Made by a program: the position numbers and the translations under genes
From: Clostridia bacterium
Lineage (GTDB): Bacteria; Bacillota; Clostridia; UMGS1810
NCBI GenBank assembly: GCA_017549745.1
Contig: JAFYUA010000193.1
Location: 1-5,908 of the forward strand
Direction: 5' to 3'
DNA length: 5,908 nucleotides
Notes under the pieces: generated by a model
Database searches by the model: none
What the model was told of the DNA's origin: nothing
What the model saw: the letters and a program-made list of their open reading frames with translations, nothing else
Shown: in pieces, positions 5,401 to 5,908 of the stretch
Layout of the letters: every line of letters starts with the position of its first letter
Position numbering within the stretch: position 1 is the first letter of the stretch

Positions 5401-5908
5401 CTACACCAAGGCAGTCTTTAAAACTGTGTCCATGGTGTCTGCCACAACGAAGTTCATTTTGGTGCGCACTTCTTCGGGGATATCTTCGATGTCTTTGGTG
5501 TTTTGCTGAGGAATGAGCACCGTTTTGATGCCCATGCGATATGCCGCGAGGGCTTTTTCGCGAAGCCCGCCTATGGGCAGAATGCGGCCTGTGATGGTGA
5601 TTTCACCTGTCATTGCCACCTTTTTGCTCACCTTTTTGCCTGTGAGGGCAGAGATGAGGGCTGTGGCTATGGTGATGCCTGCCGACGGACCGTCTTTGGG
5701 AACTGCTCCCTCGGGCACATGAATGTGAATGTCATATTGCTTGTGAAATTCGGGGTCGATGCTATAGTTTGCAGCATTTGCCCTGATGTAGCTGACGGCG
5801 GCTTTGGCTGATTCTTTCATCACATCGCCAAGCTGACCTGTGAGCTCAAGCGCGCCCTGACCCTCCATGAGATTGACCTCTATGCACAAGGTGTCACCGC
5901 CATACATG
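5401..5908 (-). CDS. lon: Lon (LonA) ATP-dependent protease, C-terminal proteolytic domain, 5' part outside the window
   Basis: Only the last 168 full codons are here; they cover most of the serine-lysine protease domain. Lon is a cytoplasmic AAA+ protease that degrades misfolded and some regulatory proteins. The fragment begins inside the conserved GGDTL-IEV strand (a Met codon at 5905-5907 is internal, not a start) and continues through GQLGDVMKES. The catalytic serine is in PKDGPSAG (codon 5683-5685) and the catalytic lysine in GGLREKALAA (codon 5554-5556). MTGEITITGRILPIGG lies between them. The C-terminus ends with the usual IPQQN-like segment and a short tail (TVLKTALV), close to the normal end of LonA. 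The reading frame is intact to the TAG at 5401-5403. The ATPase and N-terminal substrate-binding domains must lie beyond the right edge. It is the first visible gene of the lon-engB-pcrA run. Confidence 0.97.
   Translation of the reverse strand, partial: MYGGDTLCIEVNLMEGQGALELTGQLGDVMKESAKAAVSYIRANAANYSIDPEFHKQYDIHIHVPEGAVPKDGPSAGITIATALISALTGKKVSKKVAMTGEITITGRILPIGGLREKALAAYRMGIKTVLIPQQNTKDIEDIPEEVRTKMNFVVADTMDTVLKTALV

Overview
The window looks like chromosomal DNA from a Gram-positive bacterium of the Bacillota, most likely class Clostridia. The basis is the adjacent lon and engB genes, a PcrA-type (not Rep/UvrD-type) helicase with a C-terminal Tudor-like tail, a YerC/YecD-type TrpR-fold protein, strong AGGAG-like ribosome binding sites and moderate base composition. 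No genus can be named from this evidence. All recognisable genes lie on the minus strand, so the biological reading direction runs from 5908 down to 1.

From 5908 to about 1484 there is a tight run of five housekeeping genes: the C-terminal part of lon (ATP-dependent protease), engB/ysxC (ribosome-assembly GTPase), pcrA (UvrD-family DNA helicase), a YerC/YecD-type TrpR-like regulator, and a class I SAM-dependent methyltransferase of unknown substrate. Gaps are 18 nt, an 8-nt overlap, 20 nt and 2 nt, so they probably form one operon with translational coupling at engB-pcrA and regulator-methyltransferase. No convincing terminator follows the methyltransferase.

A small cold-shock protein gene (1144-1344) has its own near-consensus sigma-A promoter (TTGACA, 17 nt, extended-10 TAATAT), a leader of about 70 nt with two mutually exclusive hairpins, and a clean intrinsic terminator (1062-1092). 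Beyond the cold-shock gene comes a 5'-complete, 3'-truncated RpiR/MurR-family regulator (HTH plus SIS domain) that runs off the left edge of the window.

The most unusual part is the 373-nt gap between the cold-shock gene and the rpiR-like gene (771-1143). Apart from the terminator it is filled by a 280-bp element (783-1062) with 28-bp imperfect terminal inverted repeats enclosing two imperfect hairpin arms. The tips of these arms carry the same 8-bp motif in opposite orientation. It codes for nothing convincing, starts exactly where the cold-shock terminator's T-tract ends, and finishes touching the Shine-Dalgarno sequence of the rpiR-like gene. It looks like a MITE-like or structured-RNA repeat element and is the best candidate here for something undescribed.
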